64,000 bases of DNA from NCBI GenBank assembly GCA_958298945.1, contig OY282608.1, positions 60,364,951 through 60,428,950 on the forward strand. The letters are read 5' to 3'. Below are positions 20,901 to 33,281 of this stretch, one piece after another. Every line of letters starts with the position of its first letter. Position 1 is the first letter of the stretch. The notes beneath the pieces were generated by a model. The model was not told the DNA's origin, did no database searches, and saw only the letters and a list, made by a program, of their open reading frames with translations. This DNA comes from Atherix ibis. Lineage: Eukaryota > Arthropoda > Insecta > Diptera > Athericidae. Position numbers and translations under genes: made by a program.

Positions 20901-23900
20901 TTTGTTGGTTTGTTGGTTTGTTGGTTTGTTGGTTTGTTGGTTTGTTGGTTTGTTGGCTTGTTGGCTTGTTGGTTTGTTTGTTTGTTGGTTTGTTGGTTTG
21001 TTGGTTTGTTGGTTTGTTCGTTTGTTGGTTTGTTGGTTTGTTGGTTTGTTGGTTCATTTGTTTGTTGGTTTGTTGGTTTGTTGGTTTGTTGGTTTGTTGG
21101 TTTGTTCGTTTGTTGGATTGTTGGTTTGTTGGTTTGTTGGTTTATTTGTTTGTTGGTTTGTTGGTTTGTTGGTTTGTTCGTTTGTTGGTTTGGTGGTTTG
21201 TTTGTTTGTTCGTTTGTTGGTTTGTTCGTTTATTGGTTTGTTTGTTTGTTGGTATCTTGGTTTGTTGGTTTGTTGGCTTGTTGGTTTGTTGGTTTGTTGG
21301 TTTGTTGGTTTGTTGGTTTGTTGGTTTGTTGGTTTGTTGGTTTGTTGGTTTGTGGGTTTGTTCGTTTGTTGGTTTGTTGGTTTGTTGGTTTCTTGGTTTG
21401 TTGGTTTGTTCGTTTGTTGGCTTGTTGGTTTGTTGGCTTGTTGGTTTGTTGGTTTGTTGGTTTGTTGGTTTGTTGGTTTGTTTGTTTGTTGGTTTGTTGG
21501 TTTGTTGGTTTGTTTGTTTGTTCGTTTGTTGGCTTGTTGGCTTGTTGTGTTGTTGGTTTGTTTGTTTGTTGGTTTGTTCGTTTGTTGGCTTGTTGGTTTG
21601 TTGGTTACTTGGTTTGTTGGTTTGTTGGTTTGTTGGTTTGTTGGTTTGTTGGTTTGTTGGTTTGTTGGCTTGTTGGCTTGTTGGTTTGTTTGTTTGTTGG
21701 TTTGTTGGTTTGTTGGTTTGTTGGTTTTTTCGTTTGTTGGTTTGTTGGTTTGTTGTTTTGTTGGTTTGTTGGTTCATTTGTTTGTTGGTTTGTTGGCTTG
21801 TTGGTTTGTTGGTTTGTTGGTTTGTTCGTTTGTTGGCTCGTTTGTTTGTTGGTTTGTTGGTTTATTTATTTGTTGGTTTGTTGGTTTGTTGGTTTGTTCG
21901 TTTGTTGGTTTGGTGGTTTGTTCGTTTGTTGGTTTGTTCGTTTATTGGTTTGATTGTTTGTTGGTTTCTTGGTTTGTTGGTTTGTTGGCTTGTTGGTTTG
22001 TTGGTTTGTTGGTTTCTTGGTTTGTTGGTTTGTTGGTTTGTTGGTTTGTTGGTTTGTTGGTTTGTTCGTTTGTTGGTTTGTTGGTTTGTTGGTTTCTTGG
22101 TTTGTTGGTTTGTTCGTTTGTTGGCTTGTTGGTTTGTTGGCTTGTTGGTTTGTTGGTTTGTTGGTTTGTTGGTTTGTTTGTTTGTTTGTTTGTTGGTTTG
22201 TTGGTTTGTTGGTTTGTTTGTTTGTTCGTTTGTTGGCTTGTTGGCTTGTTGTGTTGTTGGTTTGTTTGTTTGTTGGTTTGTTCGTTTGTTGGCTTGTTGG
22301 TTTGTTGGTTACTTGGTTTGTTGGTTTGTTGGTTTGTTGGTTTGTTGGTTTGTTGGTTTGTTGGCTTGTTGGCTTTTTAGTTTGTTTGTTTGTTGGTTTG
22401 TTGGTTTGTTGGTTTGTTGGTTTGTTCGTTTGTTGGTTTGTTGGTTTGTTGTTTTGTTGGTTTGTTGGTTCATATGTTTGTTGGTTTGTTGGCTTGTTGG
22501 TTTGTTGGTTTGTTGGTTTGTTCGTTTGTTGGCTTGTTGGTTTGTTGGTTTGTTGGTTTATTTGTTTGTTGGTTTGTTAGTTTGTTGGTTTGTTCGTTTG
22601 TTGGTTTGGTGGTTTGTTCGTTTGTTCGCTTGTTGGTTTGTTCGTTTATTGGTTTGTTTGTTTGTTGGTTTCTTGGTTTGTTGGTTTGATGGCTTGTTGG
22701 TTTGTTGGTTTGTTGGTTTGTTGGTTTCTTGGTTTGTTGGTTTGTTCGTTTGTTGGCTTGTTGGTTTGTTGGCTTGTTGGTTTGTTGGTTTGTTGGTTTG
22801 TTGGTTTGTTGGTTTGTTTATTTGTTGGTTTGTTGGTTTGTTGGTTTGTTTGTTTGTTCGTTTGTTGGCTTGTTGGCTTGTTGTGTTGTTGGTTTGTTTG
22901 TTTGTTGGTTTGTTCGTTTGTTGGCTTGTTGGTTTGTTGGTTACTTGGTTTGTTGGTTTGTTGGTTTGTTGGTTTGTTGGTTTGTTGGTTTGTTGGTTTG
23001 TTGGCTTGTTGGCTTGTTGGTTTGTTTGTTTGTTGGTTTGTTGGTTTGTTGGTTTGTTGGTTTGTTCGTTTGTTAGTTTGTTGGTTTGTTGTTTTGTTGG
23101 TTTGTTGGTTCATTTGTTTGTTGGTTTGTTGGCTTGTTGGTTTGTTGGTTTGTTGGTTTGTTCGTTGTTGGCTCGTTGGTTTGTTGGTTTGTTGGTTTAT
23201 TTGTTTGTTGGTTTGTTGGTTTGTTGGTTTGTTCGTTTGTTGGTTTGGTGGTTTGTTCGTTTGTTCGTTTGTTGGTTTGTTCGTTTATTGGTTTGATTGT
23301 TTGTTGGTTTCTTGGTTTGTTGGTTTGTTGGCTTGTTGGTTTGTTGGTTTGTTGGTTTGTTGGTTTGTTGGTTTGTTGGTTTGTTGGTTTGTTGGTTTGT
23401 TGGGTTGTTCGTTTGTTGGTTTGTTGGTTTGTTGGTTTCTTGGTTTGTTGGTTTGTTCGTTTGTTGGCTTGTTGGTTTGTTGGCTTGTTGGTTTGTTGGT
23501 TTGTTGGTTTGTTGGTTTGTTTGTTTGTTGGTTTGTTGGTTTGTTGGTTTGTTGGTTTGTTTGTTTGTTCGTTTGTTGGCTTGTTGGCTTGTTGTGTTGT
23601 TGGTTTGTTTGTTTGTTGGTTTGTTCGTTTGTTGGCTTGTTGGTTTGTTGGTTACTTGGTTTGTTGGTTTGTTGGTTTGTTGGTTTGTTGGTTTGTTGGT
23701 TTGTTGGTTTGTTGGCTTGTTGGCTTGTTGGTTTGTTTGTTTGTTGGTTTGTTGGTTTGTTGGTTTGTTGGTTTGTTCGTTTGTTGGTTTGTTGGTTTGT
23801 TGTTTTGTTGGTTTGTTGGTTTGTTGGTTCATTTGTTTGTTGGTTTGTTGGCTTGTTGGTTTGTTGGTTTGTTGGTTTGTTCGTTTGTTGGCTTGTTGGT

Positions 23901-26900
23901 TTGTTGGTTTGTTGGTTTATTTGTTTGTTGGTTTGTTAGTTTGTTGGTTTGTTCGTTTGTTGGTTTGGTGGTTTGTTCGTTTGTTCGCTTGTTGGTTTGT
24001 TCGTTTATTGGTTTGTTTGTTTGTTGGTTTCTTGGTTTGTTGGTTTGTTGGCTTGTTGTTTTGTTGGTTTGTTGGTTTGTTGGTTTGTTGGTTTGTTGGT
24101 TTGTTGGTTTGTTGGTTTGTTCGTTTGTTCGTTTGTTGGTTTGTTGGTTTGTTGGTTTGTTGGTTTGTTGGCTTGTTGGCTTGTTGGTTTGTTGGTTTGT
24201 TGGTTTGTTGGTTTGTTGGTTTGTTTGTTTGTTGGTTTGTTGGTTTGTTGGTTTGTTGGTTTGTTTGTTTGTTCGTTTGTTGGCTTGTTGGCTTGTTGTG
24301 TTGTTGGTTTGTTTGTTTGTTGGTTTGTTCATTTGTTGGCTTGTTGGTTTGTTGGTTACTTGGTTTGTTGGTTTGTTGGTTTGTTGGTTTGTTGGTTTGT
24401 TGGTTTGTTGGTTTGTTGGTTTGTTGGTTTGTTCGTTTTTTGGTTTGGTGGTTTGTTCGTTTGTTCGTTTGCTGGTTTGTTCGTTTATTAGTTTGTTTGT
24501 TTGTTGGTTTCTTGGTTTGTTGGTTTGTTGGCTTGTTGGTTTGTTGGTTTGTTGGTTTGTTGGTTTGTTGGTTTTTTGGTTTGTTGGTTTGTTGGTTTGT
24601 TGGTTTGTTCGTTTGTTGGTTTGTTGGTTTCTTGGTTTGTTGGTTTCTTGGTTTGTTGGTTTGTTCGTTTGTTGGCTTGTTGGTTTGTTGGCTTGTTGGC
24701 TTGTTGGTTTGTTGGTTTGTTGGTTTGTTGGTTTGTTGGTTTGTTGGTTTGTTTGTTTGTTGGTTTGTTCGTTTGTTGGCTTGTTGGTTTATTCGTTTGT
24801 TGGTTTGCTGGTTTGTTGGTTTGTTGGTTTGTTGGTTTGTTGGTTTATTGGTTTGTTGGTTTGTTGGTTTGTTGGTTTGTTGGCTTGTTGGCTTGTTGAC
24901 TTGTTGGTTTGTTGGTTTGTTGGTTTGTTTGTTTGTTGGTTTGTTGGCTTGTTGGCTTGTTGGTTTGTTTGTTTGTTGGTTTGTTGGTTTGTTGGTTTGT
25001 TGGTTTGTTGGTTTGTTTGTTTGTTAGTTTGTTGGTTTGTTGGTTTGTTGGTTTGTTGGTTTTTTGGTTCATTTGTTTGTTGGTTTGTTGGCTTGTTGGT
25101 TTGTTATTTCATTTGTTTGTTGGTTTGTTGGTTTGTTGGTTTGTTGGTTTGTTGGTTTGTTGGTTTGTTCGTTTGTTGGATTGTTGGTTTGTTGGTTTGT
25201 TGGTTTATTTGTTTGTTGGTTTGTTGGTTTGTTGGTTTGTTGGTTTGTTCGTTTGTTGGTTTGGTGGTTTGTTCGTTTGTTGGTTTGTTCGTTTATTGGT
25301 TTGTTTGTTTGTTGGTTTCTTGGCTTGTTGGTTTGTTGGCTTGTTGGTTTGTTGGTTTGTTGGTTTGTTGGTTTGTTGGTTTGTTGGTTTGTTCGTTTGT
25401 TGGTTTGTTGGTTTGTTGGTTTCTTGGTTTGTTGGTTTGTTCATTTGTTGGCTTGTTGGTTTGTTGGCTTGTTGGTTTGTTGGTTTGTTGGTTTGTTGGT
25501 TTGTTGGTTTGTTTGTTTGTTGGTTTGTTGGTTTGTTAGTTTGTTTGTTTGTTCGTTTGTTGGCTTGTTGGCTTGTTGTGTTGTTGGTTTGTTTGTTTGT
25601 TGGTTTGTTCGTTTGTTGGCTTGTTGGTTTGTTGGTTACCTGGTTTGTTGGTTTGTTGGTTTGTTGGTTTGTTGGTTTGTTGGTTTGTTGGCTTGTTGGC
25701 TTGTTGGTTTGTTTGTTTGTTGGTTTGTTGGATTGTTGGTTTGTTGGTTTGTTCGTTTGTTGGTTTGTTGGTTTGTTGTTTTGTTGGTTTGTTGGTTCAT
25801 TTGTTTGTTGGCTTGTTGGTTTGTTGGTTTGTTGGTTTGTGGTTTGTTCGTTTGTTGGCTCGTTGGTTTGTTGGTTTGTTGGTTTATTTGTTTGTTGGTT
25901 TGTTAGTTTGTTGGTTTTTTCTTTTGTTGGTTTGGTGGTTTGTTCGTTTGTTCGCTTGTTGGTTTGTTCGTTTATTGGTTTGTTTGTTTGTTGGTTTCTT
26001 GGTTTGTTGGTTTGTTGGCTTGTTGGTTTGTTGGTTTGTTGGTTTGTTGGTTTGTTGGTTTGTTGGTTTGTTGGTTTATTGGTTTGTTCGTTTGTTCGTT
26101 TGTTGGTTTGTTGGTTTGTTGGTTTGTTGGTTTGTTGGCTTGTTGGCTTGTTGGTTTGTTGGTCTGTTGGTTTGTTGGTTTGTTGGTTTGTTTGTTTGTT
26201 GGTTGGTTGGTTTGTTGGTTTGTTTGTTTGTTCGTTTGTTGGCTTGTTGGCTTGTTGTGTTGTTGGTTTGTTTGTTTGTTGGTTTGTTCGTTTGTTGGCT
26301 TGTTGGTTTGTTGGTTACTTGGTTTGTTGGTTTGTTGGTTTGTTGGATTGTTGGTTTGTTGGTTTGTTGGTTTGTTGGTTTGTTCGTTTTTTGGTTTGGT
26401 GGTTTGTTCGTTTGTTCGTTTGTTGGTTTGTTCGTTTATTAGTTTGTTTGTTTGTTGGTTTGTTGGTTTGTTGGTTTGTTGGCATGTTGGTTTGTTGGTT
26501 TGTTGGTTTGTTGGTTTGTTGGTTTGTTGGTTTGTTGTTTTGTTGGTTTGTTCGTTTGTTGGTTTGTTGGTTTGTTGGTTTGTTCGTTTGTTGGCTTGTT
26601 GGTTTGTTGGCTTGTTGGCTTGTTGGTTTGTTGGTTTGTTGGTTTGTTGGTTTGTTGGTTTGTTTGTTTGTTGGTTTGTTCGTTTGTTGGCTTGTTGGTT
26701 TGTTCGTTTGTTGGTTTGCTGGTTTGTTGGTTTGTTGGTTTGTTGGTTTGTTGGTTTATTGGTTTGTTGGTTTGTTGGTTTGTTGGTTTGTTGGCTTGTT
26801 GGCTTGTTGACTTGTTGGTTTGTTGGTTTGTTGGTTTGTTGGTTTGTTGGTTTGTTGGCTTGTTGGCTTGTTGGTTTGTTTGTTTGTTGGTTTGTTGGTT

Positions 26901-27446
26901 TGTTGGTTTGTTGGTTTGTTAGTTTGTTGGTTTGTTGGTTTGTTGGTTTGTTGGTTTGTTGGTTCATTTGTTTGTTGGTTTGTTGGCTTGTTGGTTTGTT
27001 GGTTTGTTGGTTTGTTCGTTTGTTGGCTTGTTGGTTTGTTGGTTTGTTGGTTTATTTGTTTGTTGATTTGTTGGTTTGTTGGTTTGTTCGTTTGTTGGTT
27101 TGGTGGTTTGTTCGTTTGTTCGTTTGTTGGTTTGTTCGTTTATTGGTTTGATTGTTTGTTGGTTTCTTGGTTTGTTGGCTTGTTGGTTTGTTGGTTTGTT
27201 GGTTTGTTGGTTTGTTGGTTTGTTGGTTTGTTGGTTTGTTGGTTTGTTGGTTTGTTCGTTTGTTTGTTTGTTGGTTTGTTGGTTTCTTGGTTTGTTGGTT
27301 TGTTCGTTTGTTGGCTTGTTGGTTTGTTGGCTTGTTGGCTTGTTGGTTTGCTGGTTTGTTGGTTTGTTGGTTTGTTGGTTTGTTTGTTTGTTGGTTTGTT
27401 GGTTTGTTGGTTTGTTTGTTTGTTCGTTTGTTGGCTTGTTGGCTTG

Positions 27447-28986
27447 TTGTGTTGTTGGTTTGTTTGTTTGTTGGTTTGTTCGTTTGTTGGCTTGTTGGTT
27501 TGTTGGTTACTTGGTTTGTTGGTTTGTTGGTTTGTTGGTTTGTTGGTTTGTTGGTTTGTTCGTTTGTTCGTTTGTTCGTTTGTTGGTTTGTTGGTTTGTT
27601 GGTTTGTTCGATTGTTGGTTTGTTCGTTTGTTGGTTTGTTGGTTTGTTAGTTTGTTGGCTTGTTGGTTTGTTGGTTGTTGGTTTGTTGGTTTGTTGGTTT
27701 GTTGGTTTGTTGGTTTGTTGGTTTGCTGGTTTGTTGGCTTGTTGGTTTGTTGGTTTGTTGGTTTGTTGTTTAGTTGGTTTGTTGGTTTGTTGGTTTGTTC
27801 GTTTGTTGGTTTGTTCGTTTGTTGGTGTGTTCGTTTGTTGGTTTGTTGGTTTGTTGGCTTGTTGGTTTGCTGGTTTGTTCGTTTGTTGGTTTGTTGGTTT
27901 GTTGGTTTGTTGGTTTGTTGGTTTGTTGGTTTGTTGGTATGTTGGTTTTTTGCTTGTTGGTTTCTTGGCTTGTTGGTTTGTTGGTTTGTTGGTTTGTTGG
28001 TTTGTTCGTTTGTTGGTTTGTTCGTTTGTTGGCTTGTTGGTTTGTTGGTTTGTTGGTTTCTTGGTTTCTTGGTTTGTTTGTTTGTTGGTTTGTTGGTTTG
28101 TTGGTTTGTTGGTTTGTTGGTTTGGTGGCTTGTCGGTTTGTTGGTTTGTTGGCTTGTTGTTTTGTTTGTTTGTTGGCTTGTTCGTTTGTTGGTTTGTCGG
28201 TTTCTTGGTTTGTTGGTGTGTTGGTTTGTTCGTTTGTTGGCTTGTTGGTTTGTTGGCTTGTTGGCTTCTTGGTTTGTTGGTTGGTTCGTTTATTGGTTTG
28301 TTCGTTCGTTGGTTTGTTGGTTTTATGGTTTGTTGGTTACTTGGTTTATTGGTTTGTTGGTTTGTTGGTTTGTTGGTTTGTTCGTTTGTTGATTTGTTGG
28401 TTTGTTGGTTTGCTGGTTTGTTGGCTTGTTGGCTTGTTGGTTTGTTGGTTGGTTGGTTTGTTGGTTTGTTGGCTTGTTGGTTTGTTCGTTTGTTGGGTTG
28501 TTGGTTTGTTGGTTTCTTGGTTACTTGGTTTGTTGGTTTGTTGGTTTGTTGGTTTGTTGGTTTGTTGGTTTCTTAGTTTGTTGGCTTGCTTGTTTGTTGT
28601 TTTGTTGGTTACTTGGTTTGTTTGTTTGTTGGTTTGTTGGTTTGTTGGTTTGTTGGTTTGTTGGTTTGTTGGTTTGTTGGTTTGTTCGTTTGTTGGCTTG
28701 TTGGTTTGTTTGTATTGTTGGTTTATTTGTTTGTTCGTTTGTTGGCTTGTTGGGTTGTTGGCTTGTTGGCTTTTTTTTTGTTGGTTTGTTGGTTTGTTGG
28801 TTTGTTGGTTTGTTGGTTTGTTGGTTTGTTCGTTTGTTGGTTTGTTGGTTTGTTGGTTTCTTGGTTTGTTGGTTTGTTCGTTTGTTGGCTTGTTGGTTTG
28901 TTAGCTTGTTGGCTTGATGGTTTGTTTGTTAGTTGGTTTTTTGGTTTGTTCGTTTGTTGGTTTGTTGGTTTCTTGGTTCCTTAGTT
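27447..28986 (+). repeat. HOR-A copy 3 (partial)
   Basis: This segment matches the second half of HOR-A: TTGTGTTGTTGG at 27,447 (5589 in copy 2), GTTTAGTTGG (TAG at 27,771; 5970), TTGTATTGTTGG (GTA at 28,712; 6888), a T9 tract near 28,770 and CCTTAGTTAG near 28,979. It differs by a shortened unit, GGTTGTTGG, near 27,672 and by loss of part of the section before CCTTAGTTAG. Confidence 0.85.
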
Positions 28987-29459
28987 AGTTGGCTTTTTGG
29001 TTTGTTGATTTGTTGGTTTGTTGGTTTGTTGGCTTGTTCGTTGTTGGTTTGTTGGTTTGTTGGTTTGTTGGTTTGTTGGTTTAATGGTTTGTTGGCTTGT
29101 TGGTTTGTTGGTTTGTTGGTTTATTGTTTTGTTGGTTTGTTGGTTTGTTGGTTTGTTGGTTTGTTGGCTTGTTCGTTTGTTGGTTTGTTCGTTTGTTGGT
29201 TTGTTCGTTTGTTGGTATGTTGGTTTGTTGGCTTGTTGGTGTGCTGGTTTGGTCGTTTGTCGGTTTGTTGGTTTGTTGGTTTGTTGGTTTGTTGGTTTGT
29301 TGGTTTGTTGGTTTGTTGGTTTGTTGGCTTGTTCGTTTGTTGGTTTGTTCGTTTGTTGGCTTGTTGGTTTGTTGGTTTGTTGTTTTGTTGATTTCTTGGT
29401 TTGTTTGTTTGTTGGTTTGTTGGTTTGTTGGTTTGTTGGTTTGTTGGTTTGTTGGTTTG
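28987..29459 (+). repeat. HOR-A tail segment, second occurrence
   Basis: This segment has TTCGTTGTTGG at 29,037, TTAATGG at 29,081 and GGTCGTTTGTC (GTCG at 29,252), in the same order as 4494, 4538 and 4701. It ends where GGTGGCTTGTAGG introduces the second superfamily. The three-base-short TTCGTTGTTGG region shifts the octamer register in every copy of this tail. Confidence 0.8.
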
Positions 29460-31690
29460 GTGGCTTGTAGGTTTGTTGGTTTGTTGGCTAGTTGGTTTGT
29501 TGGTTTGTTGACTTGTTGGTTTGTTGGTTTGTTGGTTTGTTGGTTTGTTGGTTTGTTGGTTTGTTAGTTGCTTCGTTTGTTGGTTTGTTGGTTTGTTGAT
29601 TTGTTCGTTTGTTGGTTTGTTGGCTTGTTGGTTTGTTGGTTTGTTGGTTTGTTTGTTTGTTGGTTTGTTCGTTTGTTGGCTTGTTGGTTTGTTCGTTTGT
29701 TGGTTTGCTGGTTGTTGGTTTGTTGGTTTGTTGGTTTGTTGGTTTATTGGTTTGTTGGTTTGTTGGTTTGTTGGCTTGTTGGCTTGTTGGCTTGTTGGTT
29801 TGTTGGTTTGTTGGTTTGTTGGTTTGTTGGTTTGTTGGCTTGTTGGCTTGTTGGCTTGTTGGCTTGTTGGCTTGTTGGGTTGTTTGTTTGTTGGTTTGTT
29901 GGTTTGTTGGTTTGTTGGTTTGTTCGTTTGTTGGTTTGTTGGTTTGTTGGTTTGTTGGTTTATTTGTTTGTTGGTTTGTTGGCTTGTTGGCTTATTGGTT
30001 TGTTGGCTTGTTGGCTTGCTGGTTTGTTGGTTTGTTGGCTTGTTGGTTTGTTGGTTTGTTGGTTTGTTGGTTTGTTGGTTTGTTGCCTTGTTGGTTTGTT
30101 GGTTTGTTGGTTTGTTCGTTTGTTGGTTTGTTGGTTTGTTGGTTGTTTTGTTGGTTTGTTGGTTTGTTGGTTTGTTGGCTTGTTGGTTGATTGGTTTGTT
30201 GGTTTGTTGGTTTGTTGGTGTGTTGGTTTGTTGGTTTGTTCGTTTGTTGGTTTTTTGGTTATTTGGCTTATTGGCTTGTTGATTTGTTGGTTTGTTGGCT
30301 TGTTGGTTTGTTGGTTTGTTGGTTTGTTGGTTTGTTGGTTTGTTGGTTTGTTGGTTTGTTGGTTTGTTGGTTTGTTGGTTTGTTGGTTTGTTGGTTTGTT
30401 GGTTTGTTGGTTTGTTTGTTTGTTGGTTTGTTCGTTTGTTGGCTTGTTGGTTTGTTGGCTTGTTGGCTTGTTGGTTTGTTGGTTTATTGGTTTGTTGGTT
30501 TGTTGGTTTGTTGGTTTGTTGGTTTGTTGGTTTGTTGGTTTGTTGGTTTGTTTGTTTGTTGGTTTGTTCGTTTGTTGGCTTGTTGGTTTGTTGGTTTGTT
30601 GGTTTGTTGGTTTGTTGGTTTGTTGGTTTGTTGGTTTGTTGGTCTGCTTGTTTGTTGGTTTGTTGGTTTGTTGGCTTGTTGGCTTGTTGGTTTGTTGGTT
30701 TGTTGGTTTGTTGGTTTGTTGGTTTGTTGGTTTGTTGGTTTTTTGGTTTGTTGGTTTGTTGGCTTGTTGGGTTGTTGATTTGTTTGTTTGTTGGTTTGTT
30801 GGGTTGTTGGTTTGTTGGTTTGTTGGCTTGTAGGTTTGTTGGTTTGTTGGTTTGTTGGTTTGTTGGTTTGTTGGTTTGTTGGTTTGTTGGTTTTTTGGTT
30901 TGTTGGTTTGTTGGTTTGATGGTTTGTTGGTGTGGTGGTTTGTTGGTTTGTTGGTTTATTGGTTTGTTTGTTTGTTTGTTTGTTCGTTTGTTGGCTTGTT
31001 GGTTTGTTGTCTTGTTGGCTTGTTGGTTTGTTGGTTTATTGGCTTGTTGGTTTGTTGGTTTGTTGGTTTGTTGGTTTTTTGGTTTGTTGGCTGGTTGGTT
31101 TGTTGATTTGTTGGTTTGTTGGTTTGTTGGTTTGTTTGTTTGTTGGTTTGTTCGTTTGTTGCATTGTTGGTTTGTTGGTTTTTTGGTTTGTTGGTTTGTT
31201 GGTTTGTTGGTTTGTTGGTCTGCTGGTTTGTTGGTTTGTTGGTTTTTTTTGCTTGTTGGCTTGTTGGTTTGTTGGTTTGTTGGTTTGTTGGTTTGTTGGT
31301 TTGTTGGTTTGTTGGCTTGTTGGCTTGCTGGTTTGTTGGTTTGTTGGTTTGTTGGTTTGTTGGTTTTTTGGTTTGTTGGTTTTTTTGTTTGTTGGCTTGT
31401 TGGCTTGTTGGTGTGTTGGTTTGTTGGCTTGTTGGTTTGTTGGTTTATTGGTTTGTTGGTTTGTTGGTTTGTTGGTTTTTTGGTTTGTTGGATTGTTGGT
31501 TTGTTGATTTGTTGGTTTGTTAGTTTGTTGGTTTGGTTGTGTGTTGGTTTATTTGTTTGTTGGTTTGTTGGCTTGTTGGTTTGTTGGTTTGTTGGTTTGT
31601 TGGTTTGTTGGTTTGTTGGTTTGTTGGGTTGTTTGTGTGTTTGTTTGTTTGTTTGTTGGCTTGTTGGTTTGTTGGCTTGTTGGCTTGTTG
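29460..31690 (+). repeat. HOR-D copy 1 (second superfamily begins)
   Basis: This is the first copy of a ~2.1 kb higher-order unit. Its markers are TTAGTTGCTTCG near 29,564, TTTGCTGGTTGTTGG (GCTGG at 29,707), GGTTGTTTTG at 30,141 and GGTGTGGTGG at 30,929. The same order recurs at 43,016/43,450/44,134, 45,083/45,517/46,249 and 51,156/51,582/52,330. GGTTTTTT, GGTCTGCT and GGTTTGCT variants are commoner here than to the left. A T8 tract lies near 31,242. The stretch from 30,960 to 31,690 grades into units shared with 44.2-44.9 kb. Confidence 0.8.
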
Positions 31691-31739
31691 GTTTGTTGGT
31701 TTGTTGGCTTGTTGGTTTGTTGGTTTGTTGGTTTGTTGG

Positions 31740-33281
31740 TCTGTTGGTTTGTTGGTTTTTTGGTTTGTTGGCTTGTTGGTTTGTTGATTTGTTGGTTTGT
31801 TGGTTTGTTGGATTGTTGGTTTGTTGGTTTGTTCGTTTGTTGGTTTGTTGGTTTGTTGGTTTGCTGGTTTGTTGGTTTGTTGGTTTGTTGGCTTGTTGCT
31901 TGTTGGTTTGTTGGTTTGTTGGTTTGTTGGTTTGTTGGCTTGTTGGCTTGCTGGTTTGTTGGTTTGTTGGCTTGTTTTTTTGTTGGTATATTTGTTTGTT
32001 GGTTTGTTAGTTTGTTGGTTTGTTGGCTTGTTGGTTTGTTGGTTTGTTGGCTCGTTGGTTTGTTTGTCTGTTGGTTTGTTGGTTTGTTGGTTTTTTGGTT
32101 TGTGGGTTTGTTGGTTTTTTGGTTTGTTGGCTTGTTGACTTGTTGGTTTGTTGGTTTGTGGGCTTGTTGAATTGTTGGTTTGTTGGTTTTTTGGTTTGTT
32201 GGTTTGTTAATTTGTTGGTTTGTTGGTTTGTTTGTTTGTTTGTTTGTATGTTTGTTCGTTTGTTGGCTTGTTGGTTTGTTGGCTTCTTGGCTTGTTGGTT
32301 TGTTGGTTTGTTGGCTTGTTGGTTTGTTGGTTTGTTGGTTTGTTAGTTTGTTGGTTTGTTGGTTTTTTGGTTTGTTTTCTTGTTGGTTTGTTGATTTGTT
32401 GGTTTGTTAGTTTGTTGGTTTGTTTGTTTGTTGTTTGTTCGTTTGTTGGCTTGTTTATTTGTTGTTTTTTTGGTTTGTTGATTTGTTGGTTTGATGGTTT
32501 GTTTCTTTGTTGGTTTGTTGGTTTGCTGGTTGGTTGGCTTGTTGATTTGTTGGTTTGTTGGTTTTTTGGTTTGTTGATTTGTTGGTTTGTTGGTCTGTTG
32601 GTTTGTTGGTTTGTTGGCTTGTTGGTTTGTTGGTTTGTTGATTTGTTGGTTTGTTGGTTTGTTAGCTTGTTGGCTTGTTGGCTTGTTGGCTTGTTGGTTT
32701 GTTGTTTTTTTGGTTTGTTGGTTTGTTGGTTTGTTGGTTTGTTGGTTTGTTGGTTTGTTGGTTTTTTGGTTTGTTTTCTTGTTGGTTTGTTGATTTGTTG
32801 GTTTGTTAGTTTGTTGGTTTGTTTGTTTGTTGGTTTGTTCGTTTGTTGGCTTGTTTGTTTTTTGGTTTTTTGGTTTGTTGATTTGTTGGTTTGTTGGTTT
32901 GTTGGTTTGTTGGTTTGTTGTTTTGTTGGCTTGTTGGCTTGTTGGTTTGTTAGTTTTTTGGTTTGTTGGTTTGTTGGTTTGTTGGTTTGTTGGTTTCTTG
33001 GTTGTTTGGTTTGTTTTCTTGTTGTTTTGTTGATTTGTTGGTTTGTTAGTTTGTTGGCTTGTTTGTTTGTTGGTTTTTTGGTTTGTTGATTTGTTGGTTT
33101 GTTGGTTTGTTGGTTAGTTAGCTTGTTGGTTTGTTGGTTTTTTGGTTAGTTGATTTGTTGGTTTGTTGGCTTGTTGGTTTAATGGTTTGTTGGTTTGTTG
33201 GTTTGTTGGTTTGTTTGTTTGTTGGTTTGTGCGTTTGTTGGCTTGTTGGTTTGTTGGCTTGTTGGCTTGTTGGTTTGTTGG
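31740..33281 (+). repeat. HOR-E copy 1 (1542 bp)
   Basis: This is the first copy of a sharply defined 1542-bp unit. GTTGAATTG (GAATT) lies at 32,169 and TTAATGG at 33,179, with matching positions exactly 1542 bp later (33,711 and 34,721). 1542 is not a multiple of 8, because the unit contains fixed short octamers such as GCTTGTTGCTTGTTGG near 31,890 and TTTGTTGTTTGTTCG near 32,430. By eye I found only about four differences from copy 2 over the unit, for example near 32,063, 32,160, 32,343 and 32,997. Confidence 0.9.

Larger units (their letters stand above)
14834..27446 (+). repeat. HOR-C region, ~0.7 kb and ~1.2 kb steps
   Basis: This is a long block defined by a recurring cassette: GGTTTGGTGG with TTCG units, TTCGTTTATT, GGTTTCTT, paired GGCTTGTT, TTGTGTTGTTGG, then GGTTACTTGG. 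TTGTGTTGTTGG starts at 15,801, 16,497, 18,929, 21,545, 22,249, 22,881, 23,592, 24,296, 25,576, 26,255 and 27,447. Steps are 696, 2432, 2616, 704, 632, 711, 704, 1280, 679 and 1192 bp, so the modal step is about 704 bp (88 units). The two odd steps (711, 679) each contain a shortened unit, TTCGTTGTTGG near 23,161 and TTTGTGGTTTG near 25,838. The block also contains the longest stop-free stretches in the window. Confidence 0.85.

Noticed and set aside
17646..21953. 1435-codon open frame on the + strand, and dozens of similar frames
   Set aside because: The product is only a degenerate LVCWFVGL repeat, several frames overlap over the same DNA with the same product, starts are mostly TTG, and there are no domains, promoter or codon bias independent of the octamer. 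It is a consequence of a stop-free repeat.
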